Assembly (NCBI RefSeq): GCF_014650815.1
Contig: NZ_BMVR01000003.1
Coordinates: forward strand, 682,001-746,000
Origin: Streptomyces flavofungini
GTDB lineage: Bacteria > Actinomycetota > Actinomycetes > Streptomycetales > Streptomycetaceae
Direction: 5' to 3'
DNA: 64,000 nucleotides
Of the stretch, positions 1 through 8,005 are shown piece by piece (positions within the stretch are counted from its first letter, which is position 1; every line of letters begins with the position of its first letter). The notes beneath the pieces were generated by a model, which worked only from the letters and a program-made list of their open reading frames with translations, was not told the DNA's origin and ran no database searches. Position numbers and translations under genes: made by a program.

Positions 1-2
1 AG

Positions 3-302
<300 letters not shown>

Positions 303-461
303 CGCCCGTCGACCGGCGGGCCGCTGCTTGAGCCCGTCCGGTGAGTCTGCTCGCGCCGTACGTCCGCGGGGACCGGTTCCGGCCGCCCCGCGGGCGTACG
401 GCGCAGTCGTGTGTCGGCACGGGCAGTCGCCGTCGGCGCCACGGCGGTCCTGCCGTCGGCG

Positions 462-845
462 TCAGCCGCGACGACGGACGGAGGAGGGGAGGCAGGCAGC
501 ACGGCGGGCACGGCTCGCGGCGCGCTCGTCGGGCCTGTGCCTCCTCGGCGCCGCGTGGACCTCGCTGACGGTTGCTGGGTCGTCGGCCAGCGCCGTCAGG
601 GCGCGACAGGGGAGGTCGACGAGGTCCGGGGCCCGCTCGGGGCTGACGCGGACGGTGTCGTGGTGGAGCGCGAGGGCAAGCCGGTCCCCCTCCTGGGCGA
701 CCGAGAGGGTGACGGGCAGTTCGGCCTGCCCCAGCATCGCCGCACGGGCTACGGATAGCCCCGGCAGTCCGGTGACCAGGTCGGCGACCGGGAAGTTCGA
801 CACGATGACGGAGGTGTCGAACAGCTCGGACGAGCACTTCTTCGA
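462..845 (-). pseudogene. Remnant of an NRPS-type condensation domain (C-terminal end)
   Basis: This minus-strand frame is open only from a stop at 846-848 to 462. It reads ELFDTSVIVSNFP, then a segment ending LALALHHDTVRVSPERA and LADDPATVSEV. That pattern (a conserved SNFP-type strand, a beta strand, a helix, then L..DP..xV) resembles the last third of condensation or acyltransferase-fold domains of peptide synthetases. No start codon with a ribosome-binding site, no HHxxxDG motif and no upstream coding continuation are present. I read it as a truncated relic. A short diverged protein starting at the GTG at 801-803 is the alternative. Confidence 0.4.
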
Positions 846-863
846 TCACCGGCCCGTCGACGT

Positions 864-933
864 GCCCTGGCCGCCTCGGAGTTGGCGGTACACGATGCGC
901 CCTGGCCGCCCAGGAGTTGGCGGCACAGCAGGA
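864..933. repeat. 35-bp imperfect tandem duplication
   Basis: GCCCTGGCCGCC begins at 864 and again at 899, followed in each copy by GGAGTTGGCGG, giving a period of 35 bp. The period is not a multiple of three, so the duplication would break any reading frame across it. Confidence 0.7.
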
Positions 934-965
934 GGCGGCAGAGCCGGAGCGTCGGCTCTGCCGCC
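934..965 (-). terminator. Hairpin terminator of the SIS-aldolase operon
   Basis: GGCGGCAGAGCC (934-945) and GGCTCTGCCGCC (954-965) form a perfect 12-bp stem with an 8-nt loop, about 30 nt beyond the aldolase stop codon at 996. There is no T-tract, which is common for Streptomyces terminators. Confidence 0.75.
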
Positions 966-995
966 ACTGATCCACTGTCCAGTGGGAGGAGTCAG

Positions 996-1853
996 CTAGG
1001 AGTCAGCGTTCAGCACCCCGATCAGCCGCGTGACCGTCGTGGTCATGGCCTGGCGCCCCACGGTCAGATAGCTGCGGGTGTCCACGGCCTTGGGGTGGTC
1101 GGCGAGATAGGCGCGGATGGCGTTGGTCATGGCGGCGTTCAGGGCCGTACCGATGTTGACCTTGGCGATGCCGCCCGTGACCGCCCGGGCCAGCTCGTCG
1201 TCGGGAACGCCGGAGGAGCCGTGCAGGACCAGGGGCACCCGCAGGGCCTCGTCGAGGCGGGCGAGCAGGGCGTGGTCGAGGACGGCCGTGCGTGTGGTCA
1301 TCGCGTGCGAGCTGCCGATGGCGACGGCGAGCGCGTCGATGCCGGTCTCGGCGGTGAACTGGCACGCCTCCTCGGGACCGGTGCGCGCGCCGGGGGCGTG
1401 CGCGTCCAGCGGCGGCTTGCCGCCCTTCCCGCCGACCTGCCCCAACTCCGCCTCCACCCAGAGGCCTTGGCTGTGTGCCCAGTCGGCGGCGGCGCGGGTC
1501 GCGGTCAGGTTCTGGTGGTACGGCAGCCGGGACGCGTCGTACATCACGGAGCTGAAACCGGCGTCGGCGGCCTGCCGCAGCAGCGCGTCCTGCGTGACGT
1601 GGTCGAGGTGCAGGGCGACCGGCACGGTCGCCGCCTCGGCGAGCGCGAGCGCGGCGCGGGCGAGCGGCAGGATGCGGCCGTAGCGGTAGGTGACCGCGTT
1701 CTCGCTGATCTGGAGCACCACCGGCGACGTGGCGGCCTCGGCACCGGCGACGACGGCCTCGGCGTGTTCGAGGGTGATGATGTTGAAGGCCGCGACGGCG
1801 CGGCGCTTGGCGGCGGCCTCGGCGACGAGGGTGCCGGTCTGGGCCAGCGTCAT
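996..1853 (-). CDS. Class II (fructose/tagatose) bisphosphate aldolase family protein
   Basis: The 285-residue protein begins MTLAQTGTLV and matches the class II FbaA/GatY/KbaY fold, about the usual length. Metal-site motifs are visible: LHLDHVTQ, VEAELGQVGG, the IGSSHAM segment and VLHGSSGVPD, then GGIAKVNIGTAL, which binds phosphate. Such enzymes split ketose bisphosphates into dihydroxyacetone phosphate and an aldehyde. The start has a GGAGGA site 5 nt upstream. It lies 20 nt downstream of the SIS isomerase gene, so the two probably process one sugar phosphate in turn. Which epimer it uses (tagatose-, fructose- or another 1,6-bisphosphate) cannot be told from the sequence. Confidence 0.88.
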   Translation of the reverse strand: MTLAQTGTLVAEAAAKRRAVAAFNIITLEHAEAVVAGAEAATSPVVLQISENAVTYRYGRILPLARAALALAEAATVPVALHLDHVTQDALLRQAADAGFSSVMYDASRLPYHQNLTATRAAADWAHSQGLWVEAELGQVGGKGGKPPLDAHAPGARTGPEEACQFTAETGIDALAVAIGSSHAMTTRTAVLDHALLARLDEALRVPLVLHGSSGVPDDELARAVTGGIAKVNIGTALNAAMTNAIRAYLADHPKAVDTRSYLTVGRQAMTTTVTRLIGVLNADS

Positions 1854-1873
1854 CAGGTCTCCTCCCGTCCCGG

Positions 1874-2758
1874 TCAGCCGGCGTCGAGGACGATGGAGCG
1901 GCGCAGATGGCGCGGCCGGTCCGGGTCGAGGTTCCGGAAGGCGGCGACCGCGACGGCCAGCCGCTGGGCGCGTACGAGTTCGGCCAGGGGGTCCAGGGCG
2001 CCCTCGATCCACAGCGCGCCGGTCGCCCGGACCTCGTCGGCGAGCCCCGCCGGTGCCGTGCCGAACATCCAGGTCGCGGTGGTGTCGGTGGAGATGCTGA
2101 CGGGGCCGTGCCGGTACTCCATGGCCGGGTACGCCTCGGTCCAGGACAGCGATGCCTCGCGCATCTTCAGCGCGGCCTCCTGGGCGAGGCCGTTGGTCCA
2201 GCCCTGGCCGAGGAACGTGAACTGGGAACACTCCACGAGGCCCGCGGGCAGCGGCTCGGCGAGCGCGGTGCGGGCGTCGGCGACGGCCTGCTCGGTGTGC
2301 AGACCGAGATGAGCGCGCAGCAGGGTCAGCGCGGTGGTGGCGAAACGGGTCTGGACGACGGACTCCTCGTCGGCGAAGTCGAGGACCACGAGGTCGTCCG
2401 CCGCGCCCATCACCGGGGTGTCGGGGTCGGCGGTGATCGCGGTGGTGCGGACCGTGCCGCGCAGCCGCGCCAGGAGGTCGAGCACCTCGGTCGTGGTGCC
2501 GGACCGGGTCAGGGCGATCACCCGGTCGTACGAGCGCGTCGCGGGGAACTCGGAGGCGGCGAAGGCGTCGGTCTCGCCGAGACCCGCGCCCTCGCGGAGC
2601 GCGGCGACGGACTGCGCCATGAAGAAGGAGGTCCCGCAGCCCACCACGGCGACGCGCTCGCCGGGCGAGGCCAGCACGTCCTTGTGGCGCACCGCGAGCT
2701 CGGCGGCGCGCGTCCAGCACTCGGGCTGGGTCATCAGTTCGTTCTCGGCATGGCTCAT
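1874..2758 (-). CDS. SIS-domain sugar-phosphate isomerase/deaminase (AgaS/GlmS-C type)
   Basis: The 294-residue protein carries two SIS folds. The first has VVGCGTSFFMAQ and LTRSGTTTEVLDLL, the sugar-phosphate-binding Ser/Thr loops; the second has GWTNGLAQEAALKMREAS and EYRHGPVS, typical of the GlmS C-terminal half and AgaS. It lacks the glutaminase domain of GlmS, so a role as ketose/aldose isomerase or amino-sugar-phosphate deaminase is likely. The start is ATG 2758, with ATG 2734 as alternative. It is first in an operon with the bisphosphate aldolase and divergent from a DeoR regulator, the usual control for galactosamine- or tagatose-type pathways. Confidence 0.82.
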   Translation of the reverse strand: MSHAENELMTQPECWTRAAELAVRHKDVLASPGERVAVVGCGTSFFMAQSVAALREGAGLGETDAFAASEFPATRSYDRVIALTRSGTTTEVLDLLARLRGTVRTTAITADPDTPVMGAADDLVVLDFADEESVVQTRFATTALTLLRAHLGLHTEQAVADARTALAEPLPAGLVECSQFTFLGQGWTNGLAQEAALKMREASLSWTEAYPAMEYRHGPVSISTDTTATWMFGTAPAGLADEVRATGALWIEGALDPLAELVRAQRLAVAVAAFRNLDPDRPRHLRRSIVLDAG

Positions 2759-2825
2759 GGCCGGTTTCCACCCTCTGATCGCTGGCGCTCCTGGGCGCCT
2801 GGATGCTTGTTTCTGCAATCTATAG

Positions 2826-2927
2826 CCATGTTTCAATCACATTCAAGCATTCGCTCGTGAGCTAGGGTCATCACGGACAGTGAGTGAAGAACCGTGCGTG
2901 AAGAACCGAGTGAAGAGCTGAGTGGAG
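2826..2927. promoter_or_regulatory. Divergent control region with repeated motifs, candidate DeoR operators
   Basis: Between the SIS gene and the DeoR gene lie TTTCAATCACATTCAAG (2831-2847), an AT-rich block with two TTCAA-type half sites, and three spaced copies of GTGAAGA (within 2884-2918). Both classes are plausible operators for the adjacent regulator; this is inferred from position and repetition only. Confidence 0.4.
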
Positions 2928-2934
2928 GGTGCGG

Positions 2935-3714
2935 ATGTCGCGCGATGCCCGCTGGCAGGCGCTGCTTGAACTGCTTGTCGACCGGGGGCGCCTGGACGTC
3001 GAGGAAGCGGCGACGGAGCTCGGCGTCTCGGCCGCGACCATCCGCCGGGACTTCGACCAGCTCGCCGAGCAGCAGATGCTGGTCCGCACCCGGGGCGGCG
3101 CGGTCGTCCACGGCGTCTCGTACGAGCTGCCGCTGCGCTACAAGACCGCCCGGCAGGCCTCGGAGAAGCAGCGCATCGCCAAGGCGGTGGCGGATTCCAT
3201 CGCCCCGGGTGAGGCGGTCGGCCTGACCGGCGGCACGACGACCACGGAGGTCGCGCGGGCGCTCGCCGTGCGGACCGAACTGGCCTCCGGATCACCGGCG
3301 TTGACCATCGTGACCAATGCCCTCAACATCGCCAACGAGCTGGCCGTGCGGCCGCAGTTCAAGATCGTGGTGACGGGCGGGGTGGCCCGCCCGCAGTCGT
3401 ACGAGCTCACGGGCCCGCTGGCCGGCGGGGTGCTCGGGCAGATCACGATGGACGTCGCGGTGCTCGGCGTCGGCGCCTTCGACGTGGTGCACGGAGCGAC
3501 CGCGCACGACGAGGACGAGGCGGCCATCAACCGGCTGCTGTGCGAGAGTGCCACGCGGGTCGTGGTCGCGGCCGACGCGACGAAACTCGGCCGCCGCGCG
3601 TTCGCGCGCATCTGCGAGACCGGGCGCGTGGACACGCTCGTGACCGACACGGCGGTCTCCGAGGAGATGGCCGCACGCTTCGTGGACGCAGGAGTGTCGG
3701 TAGTGACGGCATAG
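2935..3714 (+). CDS. DeoR/GlpR-family transcriptional regulator
   Basis: The 259-residue protein has an N-terminal DeoR helix-turn-helix: ARWQALLELLVDRGRLDVEE, then LGVSAATIRRDFDQLAEQQ and TRGGAV. The C-terminal DeoRC sensor domain shows GLTGGTTTTEVARAL, TNALNIANEL and VVAADATKLGRRAF, the sugar-phosphate-binding loops. The ATG at 2935 follows GGAGGG with 5-nt spacing and is preferred to the GTG at 2929. It is divergent from the SIS-aldolase operon and probably represses it until a phosphorylated sugar binds. Length and domain order are normal for the family. Confidence 0.9.
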   Translation: MSRDARWQALLELLVDRGRLDVEEAATELGVSAATIRRDFDQLAEQQMLVRTRGGAVVHGVSYELPLRYKTARQASEKQRIAKAVADSIAPGEAVGLTGGTTTTEVARALAVRTELASGSPALTIVTNALNIANELAVRPQFKIVVTGGVARPQSYELTGPLAGGVLGQITMDVAVLGVGAFDVVHGATAHDEDEAAINRLLCESATRVVVAADATKLGRRAFARICETGRVDTLVTDTAVSEEMAARFVDAGVSVVTA

Positions 3715-3901
3715 GTCGTGCGGGGTTGCCCAGCAGTCGCGGCAAAGTGTGTGCCTCAAGCGTCCAAATCTGTACTGGACAATTGCCGCTCCGGATGATC
3801 AGCATGGTCAGGATCTGTCACTGCGGCACGGGGGTTCCCAGGGTGATGCCCCTCGCGATGGGTAGAGTCCCCCCACCACGATCGCTCGGAGGAACACACT
3901 C

Positions 3902-4336
3902 GTGAGCCACCCGGTCCCGAAGAACCAATACGGCCAGGAAATGAAGCAGTTGGGCGGGGCGGAGCCCAGTGGCGACCATGTCGGCACGCCCCGGCCGGGC
4001 GCGGCTCCGGCCCCCCGGCCGGGCGCGGCTCCGGCCCCCCGGCCGGGCGCGGCCCCGGGCGTCGGCGCCCCTGGCGGTGGGCCCGACACCAACGCCCCGT
4101 ACGGCTACGACCCGTTCGGACGGCCCTACTCCGACAAGTCCAAGTACGTGGCGGGCGCGCTCTCGATCGTCCTGGGCCCGCTCGGCATCGGCCGCTTCTA
4201 CACCGGCCACACCCGCATGGCGGTGTGTCAGCTCGTCACCCTGGGCGGACTCGGTGTCTGGTCGCTGTTCGACGGGGTCCTCATGCTCGTCAGCAACGGC
4301 AAGACGGATGCCGAGGGCCGCGTCCTGCGCGGCTGA
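3902..4336 (+). CDS. TM2-domain membrane protein
   Basis: The 144-residue protein starts at GTG 3902 behind GGAGGA. Residues 30-53 form three Pro-Arg-Pro-Gly-Ala-Ala repeats. A TM2 domain follows: SKYVAGALSIVLGPLGIGRF, YTGHT, then a second hydrophobic helix LVTLGGLGVWSLFDGVLML. TM2 proteins are small two-helix membrane proteins of unknown biochemical role, common in actinomycetes. The proline-rich N-terminus probably faces the cytoplasm. It is monocistronic and ends at a terminator shared with the convergent DUF1707 gene. Confidence 0.85.
   Translation: MSHPVPKNQYGQEMKQLGGAEPSGDHVGTPRPGAAPAPRPGAAPAPRPGAAPGVGAPGGGPDTNAPYGYDPFGRPYSDKSKYVAGALSIVLGPLGIGRFYTGHTRMAVCQLVTLGGLGVWSLFDGVLMLVSNGKTDAEGRVLRG
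3987..4058 (+). repeat. 24-bp in-frame tandem repeat (about 3 copies) in the TM2 gene
   Basis: Three near-identical GC-only units with core CCCCGGCCGGGCGCGGC follow one another and encode PRPGAAPA repeats. Copy number could vary between strains without breaking the frame. Confidence 0.8.
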
Positions 4337-4353
4337 GATCCACGGCACCGCCC

Positions 4354-4384
4354 GCGCCCCGGCCCGGCACGTCTGCCGGGGCGC
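4354..4384. terminator. Bidirectional hairpin between TM2 and DUF1707 genes
   Basis: GCGCCCCGGC (4354-4363) pairs perfectly with GCCGGGGCGC (4375-4384), with an 11-nt loop, between two convergent genes. Confidence 0.75.
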
Positions 4385-4423
4385 TCCTCGTGGGCTGCGC
4401 CAAGTCGCCGGGCGGGCGTGTCC

Positions 4424-4966
4424 TCAGCCGCGGCCGTGCTTGACGCGCAACCGGCCGTGCCCCATGGTCCCGAAGATCCGGACGCGCGGCCCGTTCGCAC
4501 CGCTGTGCTGCGGCGCCTTGTAGCTCGGCTGCTTCCATTCGGCGGCCAGTTCCTCGTAGTTGACCGTCGAGTCGGGCGGCACGATGATCCGGGCCCAGCC
4601 GTACCCCAGATGCAACTCGATGTTGATCACGGGGTATTCGATGACCGCTCGTGACAGGTCCAGGTACACCTTGCCCATCTGGGAGGTCACCTTGAAGTTC
4701 CGTGGCACGTGCCACCTGCCGCGCCGGTGGATCAGCCCGCCGGCGGCGTTCACGACCACCGTCGGTCCCGCGTCCTCGGCGGGCAGTGGGGCAAGGGCCG
4801 ACGCCAACTCGGCCTGGGTCGTGGCGGTCAGCGCGGTCTGGAGCAGCGCGTGCATCTCGTCCTGAGGGATCAACCCCTCGGCGAATGCCTCTTGCAGGCG
4901 CTGCACAGCGGAGTCACGGTCAACTTCTGTGACACGCGGCGATACGTTCTCTGGCACGGAGGACAT
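4424..4966 (-). CDS. DUF1707 (SHOCT-like) domain protein
   Basis: The 180-residue protein carries a DUF1707 domain near residues 12-60: VTEVDRDSAVQRLQEAFAEG, LIPQDEMHALLQTALTA. A C-terminal beta-rich part (VYLDLSRAVIEYPVINIELH, then YGWARIIVPPDSTVN) resembles the cell-wall-active-antibiotics-response type domain often joined to DUF1707. There is no signal peptide or membrane segment. The start is 4 nt from the stop of the isochorismatase-fold gene, with no clear ribosome-binding site, so it is probably translated by coupling. Function is unknown. Confidence 0.75.
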   Translation of the reverse strand: MSSVPENVSPRVTEVDRDSAVQRLQEAFAEGLIPQDEMHALLQTALTATTQAELASALAPLPAEDAGPTVVVNAAGGLIHRRGRWHVPRNFKVTSQMGKVYLDLSRAVIEYPVINIELHLGYGWARIIVPPDSTVNYEELAAEWKQPSYKAPQHSGANGPRVRIFGTMGHGRLRVKHGRG

Positions 4967-4970
4967 GCGA

Positions 4971-5531
4971 TCACGATAGCGTCGTCGCCTTGACCCAGTC
5001 GTCGACGGTGACGACGTCCGCCCACTGCGGGAAAAGCCGCTCCACGAGCACCCGATGCACCTCCGGGTCGGTGTCCAGGCAGGCGTCGGCGAGCACGGTG
5101 AGGCCGAAGTCCAGGTCGTTGGCCTGGCACACGGTGGACAGCACCACGGCGCTGGTGGCGATGCCCGCGAGCACGAGGTCGTCGATACCGCGTGCCCGCA
5201 ACACCACGTCGAGGTCGCTGCCCGAGAACGCGCTCGCCCGCCTCTTGGTGACCACCACGTCGCCCGGCAGCGGCGCGACATCGGGGTGGATCTCCGTTCC
5301 CGGGGCGCCCTCGACGAAGAGGCCGGCCTGCGCGATGGCGGCGAGAGGCTTGTTGCGCGTGCCGACTTCAGGGAACCCGGGACGCAGCGCGATGACCACG
5401 TAGATCACGGGGATGTCCGCGGCCCGGGCCCCGTCGATCGCCCTGCGCACGCGTGGCAGATATCCGGAGCCGTCGTCGGCGATGTCCACGATGGCCTGTT
5501 GGACATCCATCACGAGAAGGGCGCTGCTCAT
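4971..5531 (-). CDS. Isochorismatase-fold hydrolase lacking the catalytic cysteine
   Basis: The 186-residue protein fits the isochorismatase/nicotinamidase fold. Asp9 (LLVMDVQ) and Lys96 (VVVTKRRASAFSGSDL) occupy the usual catalytic positions, and the cis-peptide loop GIATSAVVLST is at 123-133. In nicotinamidases that loop reads TxxCV; here Val129 replaces the nucleophilic Cys. The protein is therefore not a thiol amidohydrolase of the usual kind, and may hydrolyse an ether or enol-pyruvyl bond like true isochorismatases, or have another role. It probably forms an operon with the DUF1707 gene 4 nt downstream. Confidence 0.78.
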   Translation of the reverse strand: MSSALLVMDVQQAIVDIADDGSGYLPRVRRAIDGARAADIPVIYVVIALRPGFPEVGTRNKPLAAIAQAGLFVEGAPGTEIHPDVAPLPGDVVVTKRRASAFSGSDLDVVLRARGIDDLVLAGIATSAVVLSTVCQANDLDFGLTVLADACLDTDPEVHRVLVERLFPQWADVVTVDDWVKATTLS

Positions 5532-5623
5532 GTCGTCTCCAGGAACGAAGTCAATTCGGCGTCGTAGCGGGCCGGGTGCAGAGGTTCGATCCTACGTTTC
5601 GGTTCCTGAGTAGAACGCTCTTT

Positions 5624-6295
5624 TTACCCCGCCCCGGTGCGGCTGCCGCGCGCGCTGAGCGCGCGGATCGGTCCGATCAGCGCCCGGTAGACCGGCCGCA
5701 CCACCCGGCCCGCGAGGCGACGGTGCCGTTCCTCCTGCCGGACCCGCGCCCTGGGGTGCGCCGCGATGAGCGACCACCGGTCGGGAACCGGGGGTGCGGA
5801 AGTGTGGAACTCGACGCGGCAGAGGTGCTTTGTACTGACGAAGCCGTACTGGCTGGGGCTGACCAGGCGCACCGGAGCGCCATGGTCGCTGTCGAGCGGC
5901 CGCCCGTCGAGCCGGTCGGCGATGAGTACGTCGTCGGCCAAGGCGTCCTCGAGCCACACGATCGACCGGTGGCCGTCGAGACCTTCGAAGACGACGTGGC
6001 TGATGGACGTGTCCGCCTTGAGCAGCGGTTCGACCTGGGTCCGGTAGACGGCCCCGAACGTGACTCCTTCCCACAGCAGTCCGGTTGCCGACCACCCGGC
6101 GACGCAGTGGAAGTCGGCTCGGAGTTCCTGTCGTTGCAGCTTCGCGAGGTCGGCCACGGACAGCGTGAGGTCCTCGGTCAGGGGGCCCACCATCTCGATC
6201 ACCGGGTCGGCGGGCACGGGCGGCGGTGGGTGATGGAGATGCGTGCCGAAGCGCGGGAATCCGTCCACGGCACGTTGGCCCGGGGGAAGTGTCAT
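5624..6295 (-). CDS. Molybdopterin-dependent oxidoreductase (sulfite-oxidase fold)
   Basis: The 223-residue protein contains the sulfite-oxidase-type Mo-cofactor core. DFHCVAGWSATGLLWEGV includes the molybdenum-liganding Cys (near residue 64), and DHGAPVRLVSPSQYGFVSTK is the second conserved block. It is shorter than full sulfite oxidase (no heme or dimerisation domain), similar to YedY-like single-domain proteins, but no Tat signal is visible, so a cytoplasmic site is likely. Its ATG follows GGAGG with good spacing. It is divergent from the MerR regulator, which may control it. Substrate unknown. Confidence 0.82.
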   Translation of the reverse strand: MTLPPGQRAVDGFPRFGTHLHHPPPPVPADPVIEMVGPLTEDLTLSVADLAKLQRQELRADFHCVAGWSATGLLWEGVTFGAVYRTQVEPLLKADTSISHVVFEGLDGHRSIVWLEDALADDVLIADRLDGRPLDSDHGAPVRLVSPSQYGFVSTKHLCRVEFHTSAPPVPDRWSLIAAHPRARVRQEERHRRLAGRVVRPVYRALIGPIRALSARGSRTGAG

Positions 6296-6367
6296 GTCGC
6301 TCCTCCATTGCTGGAGCCGGGAATCCGGCTTCCGTCTCGTGCTGCTGGGCCGACGCTTCGTACGCTA

Positions 6368-6391
6368 GAACCTCCACCGCACGGGAGATTC
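6368..6391. promoter_or_regulatory. Imperfect dyad, candidate MerR-family operator
   Basis: GAACCTCC (6368-6375) and GGAGATTC (6384-6391) are inverted with 7 of 8 matches around an 8-nt spacer, 12 bp before the MerR start and in the divergent spacer. Confidence 0.45.
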
Positions 6392-6402
6392 AAGGGGCAG
6401 GG

Positions 6403-7344
6403 ATGCATGTCACTTGGTCGATCGGAGAACTCGCCGCGCGTACGGGCCTGTCGGTGAAGGCCATCCGCTACTACACCGACATCGGCCTCCTGCCGACGGC
6501 CCCGCGCAGCCGGGGAGGCCACCGCCGCTACCCGCCACAGGCGCTGGAACAGCTCCAACTGGTACGCCAGTTGCGTGCGCTGGACGTACCGATCGCGGCC
6601 ATCACCGAGGTGGCGACGGGGGAGTCCGGTCTGGGCGAGCTGGTGGCCGCGCAGTTGGAGGGCACGCGGACGCAGTTGGCGGAACTGCGGTGGCGGGAGG
6701 CGGCGTTGCGGGCGCTGGAGGAGTGCCACGGCCCGGAGCGGCTGCGTCGGCTGCGGCTGCTGGCCCGGGTACAGCGCCGACCACGGGACACCGCGGACTT
6801 CACCCGGGCGTGGCGGCGCGCCCTGCCCCAGAGCCTGCCCGCGCGGCTGGCCGACGCCGTCACCGCGCAGGCCGTGCCCGAGTTGCCGCTCGTGCCCACA
6901 CCCGATGCCGTACTGGCCTACGCCGAACTGCACTTCCTCGTGGCGGAGCCCGCGTTCCTGGGCTACTGGGCCGCGTCCCACGTGCGGGACAAGGCCTCGA
7001 TGTACGCGGCGCTGCTCGACGCCTCGGCGGGTGCCGCACCCGCCGTCGCCGCCGGGCACGCACCGCACAGGTGCGAGGCCCTTGATGCCTTCTGCCGGGC
7101 CTGTGCCCGCGCCCTCGACAGGGAGGACACCGCCGGCTTCCGTGCGTTCATGGCCACGGGTGTGCAGCCCACCGTTCCGCTGCTTCGCCGCTACTGGCAG
7201 CATCTGGACGTCCTCACCGCCGCCCCCGGGCCGAGCCTGGCGCGGACCCACTGCTGGCTGGCGGAGGGCGTCATCGCCGAGTACGGCCAGGGTCGGGCTG
7301 AAGGCTCGGCCCGGCGGCGGTCGGTCCCGGGGGAACCGAGGTAG
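6403..7344 (+). CDS. MerR-family transcriptional regulator
   Basis: The 313-residue protein begins MHVTWSIGELAARTGLSVKA, then IRYYTDIGLLP, an unmistakable MerR winged helix-turn-helix. RGGHRRYPPQALEQLQLVRQ and a dimerisation coiled coil follow up to about residue 120. The remaining 190 residues form a long effector or partner domain with conserved VPTPDAVLAYAELHFLVAEP; it has no Cys-rich metal loop, so a metal sensor is unlikely. This long C-terminal type occurs in antibiotic-response MerR proteins. It is divergent from the Mo-cofactor oxidoreductase. Confidence 0.88.
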   Translation: MHVTWSIGELAARTGLSVKAIRYYTDIGLLPTAPRSRGGHRRYPPQALEQLQLVRQLRALDVPIAAITEVATGESGLGELVAAQLEGTRTQLAELRWREAALRALEECHGPERLRRLRLLARVQRRPRDTADFTRAWRRALPQSLPARLADAVTAQAVPELPLVPTPDAVLAYAELHFLVAEPAFLGYWAASHVRDKASMYAALLDASAGAAPAVAAGHAPHRCEALDAFCRACARALDREDTAGFRAFMATGVQPTVPLLRRYWQHLDVLTAAPGPSLARTHCWLAEGVIAEYGQGRAEGSARRRSVPGEPR

Positions 7345-7377
7345 CGGCCCGGCCTGCCGCGTCGCATCCGACATGCC

Positions 7378-7980
7378 CTAGGCCGCGGGCTTGGCGCCCT
7401 GGGGCGGGTCGGCCCGCCACTCGGCGGCGATGCCCCGCATCAGGGGCGGGTAGACGAGCAGGTGCCGGAACGGAGCGATCGCGGCCATGTAGGCCTTCCC
7501 GAACAGGCCGTTGGGCTTGACGAGGACGGCCATCTGGCCGCGATAGCCGCCGTTGCCGTCCGGGACCCAGGTCAGGTGCAGCACCCCGTGCATGGTCCGG
7601 TTGCTCATCTCCGACGCCCACTCGTCGTCCGTCAGGAAGACCGACCGGAAGGGCAGGCGGTCGAACTCCGGCCCCGCGGGGCCGTCACGGAGGTCGTCCG
7701 GCAGCCGGTCCCGCAGCGTCGCCACCCGGGCGCCGACACCGGCGTCGGGCTTGTCCCAGCCGAACAGCTTCCCGAGCTTCCAGCGGATCGCGAAGAGCAC
7801 GCGGGCGACGCGGGACGGGTTGTCGGACGTGTCGCCCCCGGTGGTCTGCCGCACCAGGTGCGGGAAGTCGTCGGGGCCGCCCGGCGTCGGCAGGGCCCAC
7901 ACGTCGTAGAGGCGGAAGTCGGGCGTGATCTCGTGGATCCGCCAGGGCCGGGACGTGTGTGCGGTGTCGGGGAGCTTCAT
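7378..7980 (-). CDS. DUF2867-domain protein
   Basis: The 200-residue protein (MKLPDTAHTSRPW start, GGAGG 8 nt upstream) matches DUF2867, the C-terminal half of some SDR-like NAD(P)-binding proteins. Recognisable parts are DFRLYDVWALPTPGG, FLTDDEWASEMSNRTMHGVL and WVPDGNGGYRGQMAVLVKP. It has no membrane segment. It lies 25 nt after the TetR gene on the same strand and is probably part of the TetR-controlled unit. The biochemical role of the family is unknown. Confidence 0.75.
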   Translation of the reverse strand: MKLPDTAHTSRPWRIHEITPDFRLYDVWALPTPGGPDDFPHLVRQTTGGDTSDNPSRVARVLFAIRWKLGKLFGWDKPDAGVGARVATLRDRLPDDLRDGPAGPEFDRLPFRSVFLTDDEWASEMSNRTMHGVLHLTWVPDGNGGYRGQMAVLVKPNGLFGKAYMAAIAPFRHLLVYPPLMRGIAAEWRADPPQGAKPAA

Positions 7981-8005
7981 GTGTGGAACCTCCGTCTGCT
8001 CGGCT

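Larger units (their letters stand above)
303..995. other. Mostly non-coding stretch between protease and aldolase operon
   Basis: Apart from the condensation-domain remnant (462-845), a 35-bp tandem duplication (864-933) and the terminator hairpin (934-965), I see no gene with start, ribosome-binding site and recognisable product here. The region looks like a scar of decayed sequence. Confidence 0.5.

Noticed and set aside
996..2771. One long minus-strand frame containing the aldolase
   Set aside because: Its upstream half is an off-frame reading of the SIS isomerase gene; the aldolase has its own start and ribosome-binding site at 1853.
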